A DNA stretch of 39,809 bases from assembly GCA_020846535.1 (NCBI GenBank), contig JADLDR010000178.1, forward strand, positions 1 to 39,809, given 5' to 3'. The stretch's first letter is position 1. Every line of letters begins with the position of its first letter. Shown in pieces: positions 1-8,056 of this stretch. The notes under the pieces are model-generated. The model did no database searches. It was given only the letters and a program-made list of their open reading frames with translations, and had not been told where the DNA came from. The stretch comes from Armatimonadota bacterium. GTDB lineage: Bacteria; Armatimonadota; JADLDR01. Both the position numbers and the translations under genes were made by a program.

Positions 1-281
1 GAGTAGGCTGGCGATTGCGGATGCAGAGAACCGGGGCAGGTGCGAGCCGGGGCCGGAGAGCGGGCTGAAGATCACCCCTGAGCTGGGTTCCCGAAAGAGG
101 TGATTGAGTAAGGAACTCCGGGCGCTCCATGCGAGCGAACAGGCTCCCGTTACAGAGCCGCGGTATCGGGCGCTTTGCGCCCCGCACCGCACGAGGCGGC
201 AGTCGCGAGGCTGCCGCATACCAGGGTGGTACCACGAGCATCAACCCCCTCGTCCCTGACATCGGAGACGAGGGGGTTTTT
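1..281 (+). promoter_or_regulatory. T-box leader, isoleucine specifier (5' end cut by window)
   Basis: This is a tRNA-sensing T-box leader in front of citramalate synthase. The conserved T-box sequence AGGGTGGTACCACG lies at 223-236. Its partner CGTCCCT is at 251-257, so the antiterminator competes with the terminator at 243-278. An AGTA motif at 2-5 and GAA followed by ATC-A at 68-74 fit the two sides of a specifier loop; the specifier codon would be ATC (71-73), isoleucine. GGTGCGAG near 40-47 fits the distal loop of stem I. The base of stem I and the promoter lie before the window. Isoleucine fits the gene downstream, because citramalate is the precursor of 2-oxobutanoate for isoleucine synthesis. 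Uncharged tRNA-Ile should allow readthrough. The T-box identity is firm; the specifier assignment is read by eye. Confidence 0.9.
243..281 (+). terminator. T-box regulated intrinsic terminator
   Basis: A perfect 12-bp stem (243-254 with 267-278, AACCCCCTCGTC / GACGAGGGGGTT) is followed by a T-run at 277-281. Its 5' arm overlaps the T-box antiterminator partner at 251-257, so the two folds exclude each other. Confidence 0.92.
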
Positions 282-304
282 GGCGTTATAAGGAGGCCGG
301 AAAC

Positions 305-1876
305 ATGCCCAGAGTAGCCATCTATGACACGACACTGAGGGACGGGTCTCAGGGGGAAGGCATTTCGTTTTCCATCGAGGACAAGATCAAGATTGCCCGG
401 CGGCTGGATGAAGCGGGAATTGACTACATCGAGGGGGGCTGGCCCGCCTCCAATCCCAAAGACATCGCCTTTTTCGAGCGGGCGCGCGAGATGAAGTTCG
501 CTCACGCCCGGATCGCGGCCTTCGGCAGCACGCGCCGGGCGCGGGTCCGGGCGGAGGAGGACAACAACCTGCGCCGTCTGGCCGAAAGCGGAGCGCCCGT
601 GGTCACCATCTTCGGGAAGACCTGGGAATTTCACGTCACCGAGGCCCTCCGCGTCTCCCTGGAGCAGAACCTGGAGATGATCGCCGATTCGGTTCGCTAC
701 CTGAAAGAACATATCGGAGAGGTGATCTACGATGCGGAACATTTCTTCGACGGCTACAAGGCCAACCCGCGCTACGCCCTGCAAACGCTCAAGGCGGCCC
801 TGGAAGGCGGGGCGGACATTATGGCCCTCTGCGACACCAACGGCGGGGCGCTGCCGCACGAGGTGGCGGAGATCATCCGCGCTGTCCGGCAGGAGATCGG
901 CGGCCCGCTCGGTATCCACGCCCACAACGATTCCGAGGTGGCGGTGGCGAATTCTCTGGCGGCTGTCCGGGAAGGCTGCCTCCACGTCCAGGGAACCGTG
1001 AACGGCCTGGGCGAGCGGTGCGGCAACGCCAACCTCTGCTCCATCATCCCCAATCTCGCCCTGAAAATGGGCTTCGAGTGCCTCCGCGAAGGGGCCGTTC
1101 AGGAGATCACCTCCCTGGCGGCCTATGTGAACGAAGTCGCCAACATCGTGCCCAACGACCGGCAGCCCTTCGTCGGCCAGAGTGCCTTCGCGCACAAGGC
1201 CGGGGTGCATGTGGACGCCATCCTCAAGCACCACAGCACCTATGAGCACATCGCCCCTGAATGGGTCGGGAACAGCCGCCGGATGCTGGTCTCCGAACTG
1301 TCCGGTGGCAGCACGGTGATGCAGAAGGCCCGCGAGTATCATATCGAGCTGGACAAAAACTCGCCGGAAACGCGGGCGATCCTGGAAGAGATCATGCGCC
1401 TGGAAAACCAGGGCTATGCTTTCGAAGGGGCGGAAGGCTCTTTCGAGCTGCTGCTCCGCAAGCACACCGGCTCCTACCGGAAGCTTTTCGATGTGAAGGG
1501 ATTCCGAGTGATCGTGGAGAAGCGGCCCGGAGAAGAAGAGATGGTGACCGAGGCTACCCTGAAGCTGTCGGTGGATGGCCGGGAGACCCACACCGTCGCC
1601 GAAGGAGACGGCCCGGTTCACGCCCTGGACTCCGCCATGCGGAAGGCCCTGGAGGAATTCTACCCCTGCCTGTCTCACATCCGCCTGACCGATTTCAAGG
1701 TGAGGGTGGTCAATGTCAAGGACGGAACCGCCGCCAAAGTGCGCGTTATGACCGAATCCACCGACGGCAGCGCCTCCTGGTCTACCGTCGGCGTTTCCAC
1801 CAACATCATCGAGGCCAGTTGGGAAGCCCTCCTGGGCAGCGTGGAATATGGCATCCTGTGCGCGGGGAAGAAGTAA
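305..1876 (+). CDS. cimA: (R)-citramalate synthase
   Basis: The enzyme condenses pyruvate and acetyl-CoA to (R)-citramalate, the first step of the threonine-independent route to isoleucine. The 523-aa protein has an N-terminal HMGL-like TIM barrel. It shows DTTLRDGSQ near residue 8, the metal-binding HAHND at 205-209, and the signature GTVNGLGERCGNANL near 230. AFAHKAGVHVDA marks the linker region, and a LeuA-type allosteric domain covers roughly 395-520. The length and the YDTTLRDG start fit CimA better than 2-isopropylmalate synthase or homocitrate synthase. The ATG has an ideal AGGAGG at 291-296. The gene stands alone behind the isoleucine T-box, which independently supports the isoleucine role. 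It ends in TAA with no clear terminator close by. Confidence 0.93.
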   Translation: MPRVAIYDTTLRDGSQGEGISFSIEDKIKIARRLDEAGIDYIEGGWPASNPKDIAFFERAREMKFAHARIAAFGSTRRARVRAEEDNNLRRLAESGAPVVTIFGKTWEFHVTEALRVSLEQNLEMIADSVRYLKEHIGEVIYDAEHFFDGYKANPRYALQTLKAALEGGADIMALCDTNGGALPHEVAEIIRAVRQEIGGPLGIHAHNDSEVAVANSLAAVREGCLHVQGTVNGLGERCGNANLCSIIPNLALKMGFECLREGAVQEITSLAAYVNEVANIVPNDRQPFVGQSAFAHKAGVHVDAILKHHSTYEHIAPEWVGNSRRMLVSELSGGSTVMQKAREYHIELDKNSPETRAILEEIMRLENQGYAFEGAEGSFELLLRKHTGSYRKLFDVKGFRVIVEKRPGEEEMVTEATLKLSVDGRETHTVAEGDGPVHALDSAMRKALEEFYPCLSHIRLTDFKVRVVNVKDGTAAKVRVMTESTDGSASWSTVGVSTNIIEASWEALLGSVEYGILCAGKK

Positions 1877-2052
1877 GGACACAGATCATCGTTCGTTCGC
1901 TATAGGGCGCTGACGACTTCGCGTCTCGCCAGGACATCGACACAGGCTTTATGGCGAACGAATTCCATATTCCTCCATAGTCGGACAGTTCATCAATCCC
2001 TTGATTAAAATATTTACGTATTTTATTGATTAACACTTGCAAGGATATTTCG
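1877..2052. other. Intergenic stretch with imperfect hairpin and AT-rich end
   Basis: TTCGTTCGC (1892-1900) is the exact inverse of GCGAACGAA (1954-1962). The enclosed GACTTCGCGTCTCGCC vaguely resembles the GCTTCGCCCTCGC core of the repeat at 32034-32073. From 2000 the sequence becomes AT-rich (TTGATTAAAATATTTACGTATTTTATTG), which may hold the promoter of the mannosidase, though no well-spaced -35/-10 pair stands out. Confidence 0.4.
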
Positions 2053-4512
2053 ATGTCCTCTGAAATCCTTCCCCTGGACGGGAAGTGGATGTTTCAACAG
2101 GCCGGGCCGGAAACGCCTTCGTTGGAAGACCCCGGCTGGCTTCCGGCCCGTGTTCCCGGCGTGGCGCATCTGGATTTAATGGCCTCCGGCCAGATACCCG
2201 ATCCCTTCTACCGGCTGAACGAACTGGAAGCGCAGTGGGTGGAAGACCGAGACTGGCTCTACGCCCGTCGATTCGATCTGCCCGAAGGCTGGCTGGAGTT
2301 TTCCGCTATAGAACTCCAGTGCGACGGCCTGGACACCTTCGCCGATATCGCCGTAAACGGCAGGCCGCTGGCTTCTACGGACAACATGTTCCATCCCTGG
2401 CGCTTTGCTATCAAAGGCTGCCTGCGTCCCGGCAGCAATGAGATAACCGTCCGCTTCCGCTCCGCGGTGGCCGAGAGCGCGAGGCGGGCATCGCAGGCTC
2501 CGATCCCACTGATGTCCGCGGAGTACAAAGACCGGATTTATATCCGCAAGGCCCAGTATGCCGGTGGCTGGGACTGGGGGCCGCGTCTCATGACATGCGG
2601 CATCTGGCGGCCCATCCGCCTGGCGGCCTGGGACACAGCCGCCATCCGGTCCGTCTACATTCGTCCGGTGGAAATCTCGCCCGATAGAGCATTTCTTCGG
2701 ATTCAGGCCGATATCGAGGCTTTCACCGCGCTTTCCGGCAGCGTCCGGGTGGCTCTTTCCAGACAGGGCCAGGTATACGCTGTCAAGATCCCTGTCTCCG
2801 CCGAGCAGGGCGCGGTATCGGTCTCCGCGGAGACGACCATTGAAAATCCTACCCTCTGGTGGCCCAACGGCTACGGGGAGCAGGCGATGTATGACATTCA
2901 CGCCGTTCTCGAATCGGAAGGCAGGGAACGGTCAGCATGGAGCGGCAGAACCGGCCTCCGGAAAGTGGAACTGGTGCGCCAGCCGGATGAGCAGGGAGAG
3001 AGCTTCATCATTCGCATCAACAAGCGGAGCATTTTCTGTAAGGGGGCCGATTGGGTTCCCGCCGACAGCTTTCTACCCCGAGCCACGCCGGAGCGGTACA
3101 GAGAACTGGTGGCCCAGGCGCGGGACGCCCATATGAACATGCTCCGCGTCTGGGGCGGCGGCATCTATGAGGATCCGGCCTTCTTTGCCGCATGCGATGA
3201 GATGGGGATCATGGTCTGGCAGGATTTCTGTTTCGCCTGCGCGGAATACCCGGAGGACGAGTGGTTCCATGCCCTCGTCGAAAAGGAAGCGCGGGAAGTG
3301 ATCCCTCTTCTCCGCAATCATCCCTCCCTGGCGCTCTGGTGCGGCAACAACGAAAACCACTGGGCCTTCGACGAATGGTGGCCCGGGCGCGACCGGCACT
3401 ACGGTGAGACTATTTACGATCAAATCCTCCCCGCCGTCTGCGCCGAACTGGATCCGTCCCGCCCCTACTGGCCCGGCAGCCCCTACGGCGGCCCCAGAGC
3501 CAACTGCGACGAATGCGGCGACCAGCACGTATGGAACGTCTGGTCCGGCTGGGGGACAGCGGGCGGCTACCTCCACAATCAGGGCCGGTTCATCAGCGAG
3601 TTCGGGTTCCAGTCGATGCCCACCTGGCAGGCGGTTCTCTCATACACCGACCCTGAGGACCGCTACCTGTTCAGCCGCGCGGTCGACCACCACAACAAGC
3701 AGGTCAGTGGTAATGCCCGCCTCTGCCGCTTCCTCCCCGAATACTTCAAAATGCCCGCCACCCTGGAGGATTTCGTCTACCTAACCCAGCTTGTCCAGGC
3801 GGAGGCCATCAAGACCGGGGTGGAGCACTGGCGCAGGCGGATGTTCAATACGGCAGGCACGCTCTACTGGCAGTTCAACGACTGCTGGCCGGTCGCAAGC
3901 TGGTCATGCCTGGATTACCCCCGGGGCCGCAAAGCCCTCTGGCATTTCAGCCGCCGCTTCTATGCCCCGATCCTGGTCAGCTTCGCGGATTCCGGCAGCG
4001 GGCTGGAGGTCTGGGTCACCAGCGACCGGGCCGAACCCGCTCAGGGAACGCTGAAAGTGTCCGCCATCACCTTTACTGGAGAAACCCTTTACGAGCGTTC
4101 GGAACCGCTCACCATTCCCGCCGATGCCTCGATAATGGCCGCATCCCTGGAACCTGCCCGGCTCCCCCTCGGCGATCTTTCGCAATGCTTTCTTCATGCC
4201 ACCCTGTATATCGGGGAATATCCGGCTTCCGAAAACAGTCATTTCTTCGCCCCTTTCAAATACCTCAAACTGCCTGAAGTGCGCCTGCGGCCTCAGATCA
4301 GGACCACCCGGGACGGATACGACATCACCCTGGTCTCGCCTGTCCTGGTCAAATACGCCTATCTGGAGGTAACCGCCTGGGAAGGCCAGTTCGACGACAA
4401 CTTCATCGATCTTCTCCCCGGCCGGCCCAGAACCGCTCACTGGCAGGCTCGCAGCGAAAAACCAATCCCCACACAGTTTCGCAAAGACCTGAAACTGAAG
4501 TGCCTGCGGTAA
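2053..4512 (+). CDS. GH2 beta-mannosidase
   Basis: This exo-hydrolase removes terminal beta-mannose from manno-oligosaccharides. The 819-aa protein has no signal peptide, so it is probably cytoplasmic. The GH2 architecture is visible: an N-terminal jelly roll (about 1-175, with CDGLDTFADIAVNG), an Ig-like domain (about 190-290), and the TIM barrel from FCKGADWVPAD onward. The acid/base glutamate is in CGNNEN (E434), and the nucleophile is in SEFGFQSMP (E516). These motifs are those of the mannosidase branch, not of GH2 galactosidases or glucuronidases. A TTG at 2026 would lengthen the protein by nine residues, but ATG 2053 has AAGGA at 2041-2045 with 7-nt spacing, so I use it. The gene is monocistronic and closed by a strong terminator. 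Confidence 0.9.
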   Translation: MSSEILPLDGKWMFQQAGPETPSLEDPGWLPARVPGVAHLDLMASGQIPDPFYRLNELEAQWVEDRDWLYARRFDLPEGWLEFSAIELQCDGLDTFADIAVNGRPLASTDNMFHPWRFAIKGCLRPGSNEITVRFRSAVAESARRASQAPIPLMSAEYKDRIYIRKAQYAGGWDWGPRLMTCGIWRPIRLAAWDTAAIRSVYIRPVEISPDRAFLRIQADIEAFTALSGSVRVALSRQGQVYAVKIPVSAEQGAVSVSAETTIENPTLWWPNGYGEQAMYDIHAVLESEGRERSAWSGRTGLRKVELVRQPDEQGESFIIRINKRSIFCKGADWVPADSFLPRATPERYRELVAQARDAHMNMLRVWGGGIYEDPAFFAACDEMGIMVWQDFCFACAEYPEDEWFHALVEKEAREVIPLLRNHPSLALWCGNNENHWAFDEWWPGRDRHYGETIYDQILPAVCAELDPSRPYWPGSPYGGPRANCDECGDQHVWNVWSGWGTAGGYLHNQGRFISEFGFQSMPTWQAVLSYTDPEDRYLFSRAVDHHNKQVSGNARLCRFLPEYFKMPATLEDFVYLTQLVQAEAIKTGVEHWRRRMFNTAGTLYWQFNDCWPVASWSCLDYPRGRKALWHFSRRFYAPILVSFADSGSGLEVWVTSDRAEPAQGTLKVSAITFTGETLYERSEPLTIPADASIMAASLEPARLPLGDLSQCFLHATLYIGEYPASENSHFFAPFKYLKLPEVRLRPQIRTTRDGYDITLVSPVLVKYAYLEVTAWEGQFDDNFIDLLPGRPRTAHWQARSEKPIPTQFRKDLKLKCLR

Positions 4513-4519
4513 AATGCAG

Positions 4520-4560
4520 CAGAGCCGGAAGGGGAGTCCTTCCGGCTCTGTTATATAAAA
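4520..4560. terminator. Bidirectional terminator between mannosidase and restriction gene
   Basis: A perfect 13-bp stem, CAGAGCCGGAAGG (4520-4532) with CCTTCCGGCTCTG (4538-4550), has a 5-nt loop and is followed by TTATATAAAA. It lies 7 nt after the mannosidase stop and 3 nt before the end of the leftward restriction gene, so it can serve both. Confidence 0.88.
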
Positions 4561-4563
4561 CAG

Positions 4564-5400
4564 CTACAACACAATCTCTTCATCGCTTTCCGGCGGCACA
4601 ATTCCGAGAAACTCGCGATATATCCTCTCCTTGTATTCCGGGCCGATTTCGTTGACAGCATTGATAAAAGCCGTGTAGGTTCCCGGCCCGCCAACTTTCT
4701 CCCAGAACTCCGAACCGATCAGCACAACCGGATCTTCTCTCATATTAAACCAACGAGATGGAAAGCTCCAGCTATAATTTTCTCTCAATCCGAAGGGATT
4801 ATAGGGCAGGGAGTAGTAAGCCTCATTGATTTGCGGAGGCTCCATGCTATACAACTTAAGAATTTTTTCTTTGCTAACTTTGGTTATATCACTGTTCGGT
4901 AGAGGGGCTTTCAATTCAAAGGCGTAACACTTATTTTCCAACCTGTCTTCGACATATACATCAGCCACAACAGTGACAGGAATAGGTTCGCCCTTTCCCT
5001 CCAGTACATAGGCAAGCTCAGTATTCCAATCCGGTGGTATCCGCCTCTGTCCCTCAACCGGATGCTCCAATTGATCGAGGACTTGCTGAATGCGAGCCAA
5101 CCGTTCCCTTTTAACATTTCCAATTATTCTGCGTCCCAGTTCTCCGTAGCCTGCTCCTTCAAGCGCCGCCACCACCGCCAATTTCTCCCAGACCGACCCG
5201 AAAGGGGTCACGAACCTTCGCTCGAAATGTGAGCCTTTAAAAATCTCATCGGGAACCAGGGCAGCATATAACGGTCTTTTCGCTCGATGCTCATCCTTGA
5301 GAAAAGGATCTTGCTGAAGTACTCTGAGCATCACTCTATCCATCATCTGCTTAATAGTGGTTTGTATGGCGGATTTCATCCGTGCTTCACGTTCATTCAT
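4564..5400 (-). CDS. Type II restriction endonuclease, TdeIII-like
   Basis: This is the cutting half of a restriction-modification system. The 278-aa protein has a PD-(D/E)XK nuclease core: D147 in VVADVYVED and E162-x-K164 in YAFELKAPLPNSD. The text around it (KAPLPNSDITKVSKEKI, a conserved tyrosine/proline-rich stretch, GSEFWEKVGG) resembles the TdeIII/MjaII family, whose characterised members cut GGNCC. Family and specificity are recalled, not computed. It follows the methyltransferase by 15 nt, in the same reading frame and separated by a single TGA. No good Shine-Dalgarno sequence precedes ATG 5400, but one serves a mini-ORF ending over the start. An in-frame ATG eight codons in is an alternative start. 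Base composition is visibly AT-richer than the flanking metabolic genes, consistent with horizontal gain. Confidence 0.82.
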   Translation of the reverse strand: MNEREARMKSAIQTTIKQMMDRVMLRVLQQDPFLKDEHRAKRPLYAALVPDEIFKGSHFERRFVTPFGSVWEKLAVVAALEGAGYGELGRRIIGNVKRERLARIQQVLDQLEHPVEGQRRIPPDWNTELAYVLEGKGEPIPVTVVADVYVEDRLENKCYAFELKAPLPNSDITKVSKEKILKLYSMEPPQINEAYYSLPYNPFGLRENYSWSFPSRWFNMREDPVVLIGSEFWEKVGGPGTYTAFINAVNEIGPEYKERIYREFLGIVPPESDEEIVL

Positions 5401-5419
5401 GTGGGAATATCTGGTTCAT
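5393..5419 (-). CDS. Eight-codon mini-ORF spanning the methyltransferase stop and endonuclease start
   Basis: Within the 3' end of the methyltransferase, GGAG (5426-5429) sits 6 nt before ATG 5419, whose ATGA overlaps the methyltransferase TGA. This opens MNQIFPHE and stops at TGA (5393-5395), four nucleotides beyond the A of the endonuclease ATG. The endonuclease lacks its own clear ribosome site, so translation may reach it by termination and restart. This is seen in the sequence but untested. It could also be a chance reading. Confidence 0.35.
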   Translation of the reverse strand: MNQIFPHE

Positions 5420-6633
5420 CTTTTTCTCCAAACAAAAACGCTTTCATAAAATTCGGTGGAGCGTCTTCCCGTACGGCGGTTTACATGCCTCAAAATGACG
5501 GCTTCCAGATCAACCCCGATCAGATCCGCAATGCCGTCATAAAGGTTATAACGGTCTCCGGCCACCACGATGAGCCTGCCCCCGGTCGGCATAGAATTGA
5601 GTATATTCGCGAAAACGGCGGCGATATCCTGTTGATATTGTCTTTTCGCTTTCTGGCTGGAGCCGTTCGCGGCAGCCCCGATTTCCAGATCGCCTCTTTC
5701 TTCCAGCCCCAGGAGATGGTAAGCATAGGCATGTTGTTTATGGTAATCGATCAATCCCACATAAGGAGGACTTGTAATCACCCCATCCACCGACGGAATA
5801 TTCGAGGTCCGGCTATCGCCATGGATGATTGCGGCAGTTGCTTCCGTCTGAACCAAGGCATATTCCTTTATTCGCCAAATCGTATCCGTACTATATCTTT
5901 CGAGGAACTTAAATGCTTCTGTTGTCGGTTGGCAGTTGCGGGAATGTTTGTAACACCAGTAGGATTCGGTTTGAGGCTGTTTGGGGAAATCGAGATCGAA
6001 ATGCGTTGTCAACCGGGCTGACCGAGATGACCGGGAAAGGATGACTTTGAGCAAATCGGTATAGGTATAGCCCCCCTTCTCAATGAGGCTGCGGTATGTC
6101 AGCAATTCCTGGAGGGCTTGTGGAGCATACCACTCCTTTAGGTACTGACTATCGGTTTCCAGCAGTTCGATATCTATATCCCATAAACCCGGCAAGCACC
6201 CGGAAGATCGGGTTGCCAGACGGGTCTTTTCTAGCACATCATACACTTCGCGCGCGGCTTTCTCCGAGTCATAGCGCATCGTTTTGGCCCGGCAGAGCAT
6301 CACATTGAATTCGGATACGTCGTATCCAATACTATGAATACCCAATTCCTTGGACTGGACCATAGTTGTGCCTGAACCGCAGAAAGGGTCGGCTACCGTT
6401 TGTCCCGGAACGAAGTATTTTCGTAAAAATATCTCTACTAGCTGCGGAATGAATTTACCCAGATAAGGATGAAGCCGATGAACATGCTTCGTTCGTTCTC
6501 TCTCCGGCAGGTCTTTTTCCCTCCAGTTGAGGTTAAGACTTTCGAGAGGCGTTTCAGCCTGCACGGTAGAGGCTATCGTGGGATGCTCCTCTCCTTCGTA
6601 TAAATAAACTCGTCTTTCTTCGTTAGTCAGCAT
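5416..6633 (-). CDS. Type II DNA methyltransferase (N4-cytosine/N6-adenine class)
   Basis: This protective methylase is the partner of the endonuclease downstream. The 405-aa protein shows the AdoMet-binding motif I ADPFCGSGTT at 81-90 and the catalytic motif IV TSPPY at 287-291, so motif I precedes motif IV. The preceding HRLHPYLGKFIPQLVEIF is typical of amino-methyltransferases of the SPPY class. SPPY favours N4-cytosine, which would fit a GGNCC system, but N6-adenine cannot be excluded. ATG 6633 is supported by AAGGTGG (6641-6647). The gene is AT-richer than its neighbours and is transcribed away from the PhyH gene. The upstream gap is AT-rich and probably holds the promoter. Confidence 0.88.
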   Translation of the reverse strand: MLTNEERRVYLYEGEEHPTIASTVQAETPLESLNLNWREKDLPERERTKHVHRLHPYLGKFIPQLVEIFLRKYFVPGQTVADPFCGSGTTMVQSKELGIHSIGYDVSEFNVMLCRAKTMRYDSEKAAREVYDVLEKTRLATRSSGCLPGLWDIDIELLETDSQYLKEWYAPQALQELLTYRSLIEKGGYTYTDLLKVILSRSSRSARLTTHFDLDFPKQPQTESYWCYKHSRNCQPTTEAFKFLERYSTDTIWRIKEYALVQTEATAAIIHGDSRTSNIPSVDGVITSPPYVGLIDYHKQHAYAYHLLGLEERGDLEIGAAANGSSQKAKRQYQQDIAAVFANILNSMPTGGRLIVVAGDRYNLYDGIADLIGVDLEAVILRHVNRRTGRRSTEFYESVFVWRKR

Positions 6634-6772
6634 GGAGACGCCACCTTGAATTGTGTTTTCTGATTATATAGTTCTATAAAATAAGAAGATTTCCTTCTTG
6701 CATCAGAGGAGGGATAGCCTGCCAAAAAGGATAACTATTATAGCAAATAAAGCCACAAAGGAGACCCGCACC

Positions 6773-7540
6773 ATGCCCACTCCTGCACAGCAGAAAGCCT
6801 TTTTCGAGGAAAACGGATACCTGATCGTCGAGGATATATTGAACGCGGAGCAGCTTGAGGAACTCCGGCGGCGTGTGGATATCGCCCTGGAGGGCAAGGA
6901 GCCGCAATTCGGGGATTTCGAAATCCAGTGGGAGCCTTATGCCAGGGAGCGGCCCGACCTGCCCCGGGCGCAAAAAATCCGGGTGATGTTCCACCTATGC
7001 CACCGCGACCCGTTCTTCTGGAGCCATGCCGTCCGTCCCGAAATCCTGGATATCGTCGAGCTGCTGATCGGGCCGGATATCAAGATCTACACCGACCAGA
7101 TGTTTGTCAAGGCCCCGCTCCAGGGCACGGCGGTTCCTTACCACCAGGATTCGGCTTACTGGCCCGTGGAGCCGCCGAACCTGGTAAGCTGCTGGATGGC
7201 CCTGGACGACGCCACGGTGGAGAACGGCTGTGTCCGGGTGATTCCGGGGAGCCACAAAGCGTTGCTTCCCCATCACCACTACCCTGAAAGCATCCAGTCC
7301 CTCGGCCTGGAGGATGATGAGGTGGATGCCGACCGGGAAATCCCCGTGGAACTAAAAGCCGGAAGCTGCATGTTCCATCACAGCCTTCTTGCCCACCGGA
7401 GCGCCCCCAACCGAAGCCCGCACTACCGCAAGGGCCTGGTCACCATCTACCTGCCGTCCACCCTCCGATTCACCCAGCCGTGGGATTTCAAATACGGGTT
7501 CAAGCTTCTCCGGGGGAAGGAATATCCGGGCTCCGTTTGA
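6773..7540 (+). CDS. Phytanoyl-CoA dioxygenase (PhyH) family protein
   Basis: This is a non-haem Fe(II)/2-oxoglutarate oxygenase of unknown substrate. In the 255-aa protein the iron ligands are H124 and D126 in PYHQDSAYW and H208 in LLAHRSAPN. The basic residue after it (HYRKGL, R219) would hold 2-oxoglutarate. NGCVRVIPGSHK is a family hallmark. The reading frame opens further upstream, but ATG 6773 has AAAGGAG at 6757-6763, so the upstream 25 codons are rejected. The gene stands alone and nothing around it names a substrate. Bacterial relatives hydroxylate varied small molecules. Confidence 0.85.
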   Translation: MPTPAQQKAFFEENGYLIVEDILNAEQLEELRRRVDIALEGKEPQFGDFEIQWEPYARERPDLPRAQKIRVMFHLCHRDPFFWSHAVRPEILDIVELLIGPDIKIYTDQMFVKAPLQGTAVPYHQDSAYWPVEPPNLVSCWMALDDATVENGCVRVIPGSHKALLPHHHYPESIQSLGLEDDEVDADREIPVELKAGSCMFHHSLLAHRSAPNRSPHYRKGLVTIYLPSTLRFTQPWDFKYGFKLLRGKEYPGSV

Positions 7541-8056
7541 TCCTCAGCGAAACTATGCTGCGTTTTTTGCTTGCGTTATATACGCATTCGGGGGCAACAA
7601 CAAAGGGGCAACCTGATGGGCCGCCCCTGCCTATAGACAGAACAAATTGAAGTCGCATCATCGAGCGATGAGCAACCGGACCATCCTCTCTTGCCGCCCC
7701 TGCACCCAGGTGATGCCTCTCGCTGAGGACAGGCGCTCGTTTTATGGAGATGGGCTGCCCCTACGGACAGCCCCGTTGACCTTCATCCCCGAATCCCCGC
7801 CCGACTCTGAAAGATTGCCAAGGCTTTCCCTTCAGCGACGCCGTCGCCGCAGCCAGCAGGGCGACTGTGCGCGATGAAGCCCAAACCGTATAGCCTCAGA
7901 ACGGCCAGGTTTCTTACAGCGATATACGGGAGATGCGGCAAGAAGGATGCAGCCCCATCAATATCGTATCGATAGTGAGTGCAGAGCGAATATTCTGCGG
8001 CTTCCCTTGTCGCTCGGCGGCGGGGGCCGTCGTCGTATAGTTGAGGAGCCTGACAC
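7541..8056. other. Gene-free 516-bp stretch with palindromic repeats
   Basis: No convincing gene is seen; the open frames here are arginine- and proline-rich chance readings. A degenerate copy of the GGGGC...GCCCC palindrome family lies at 7604-7628. A related hairpin GGGCTG/CAGCCC enclosing CCCCTAC lies at 7752-7773. TTGAGGAG at 8041-8048 is the ribosome site of the next gene. No confident promoter was found. Confidence 0.5.
7604..7628 (+). repeat. Degenerate GGGGC palindrome (family A)
   Basis: AGGGGC (7604-7609) pairs with GCCCCT (7623-7628) around a 13-nt centre. The outer arms match other copies in this window (16884, 29220, 36436, 39737), but the inner arms have lost pairing. Confidence 0.55.

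Noticed and set aside
129..317. Small ORF of 62 codons at the start of the window
   Set aside because: It lies over the T-box and terminator, which explain the sequence fully.
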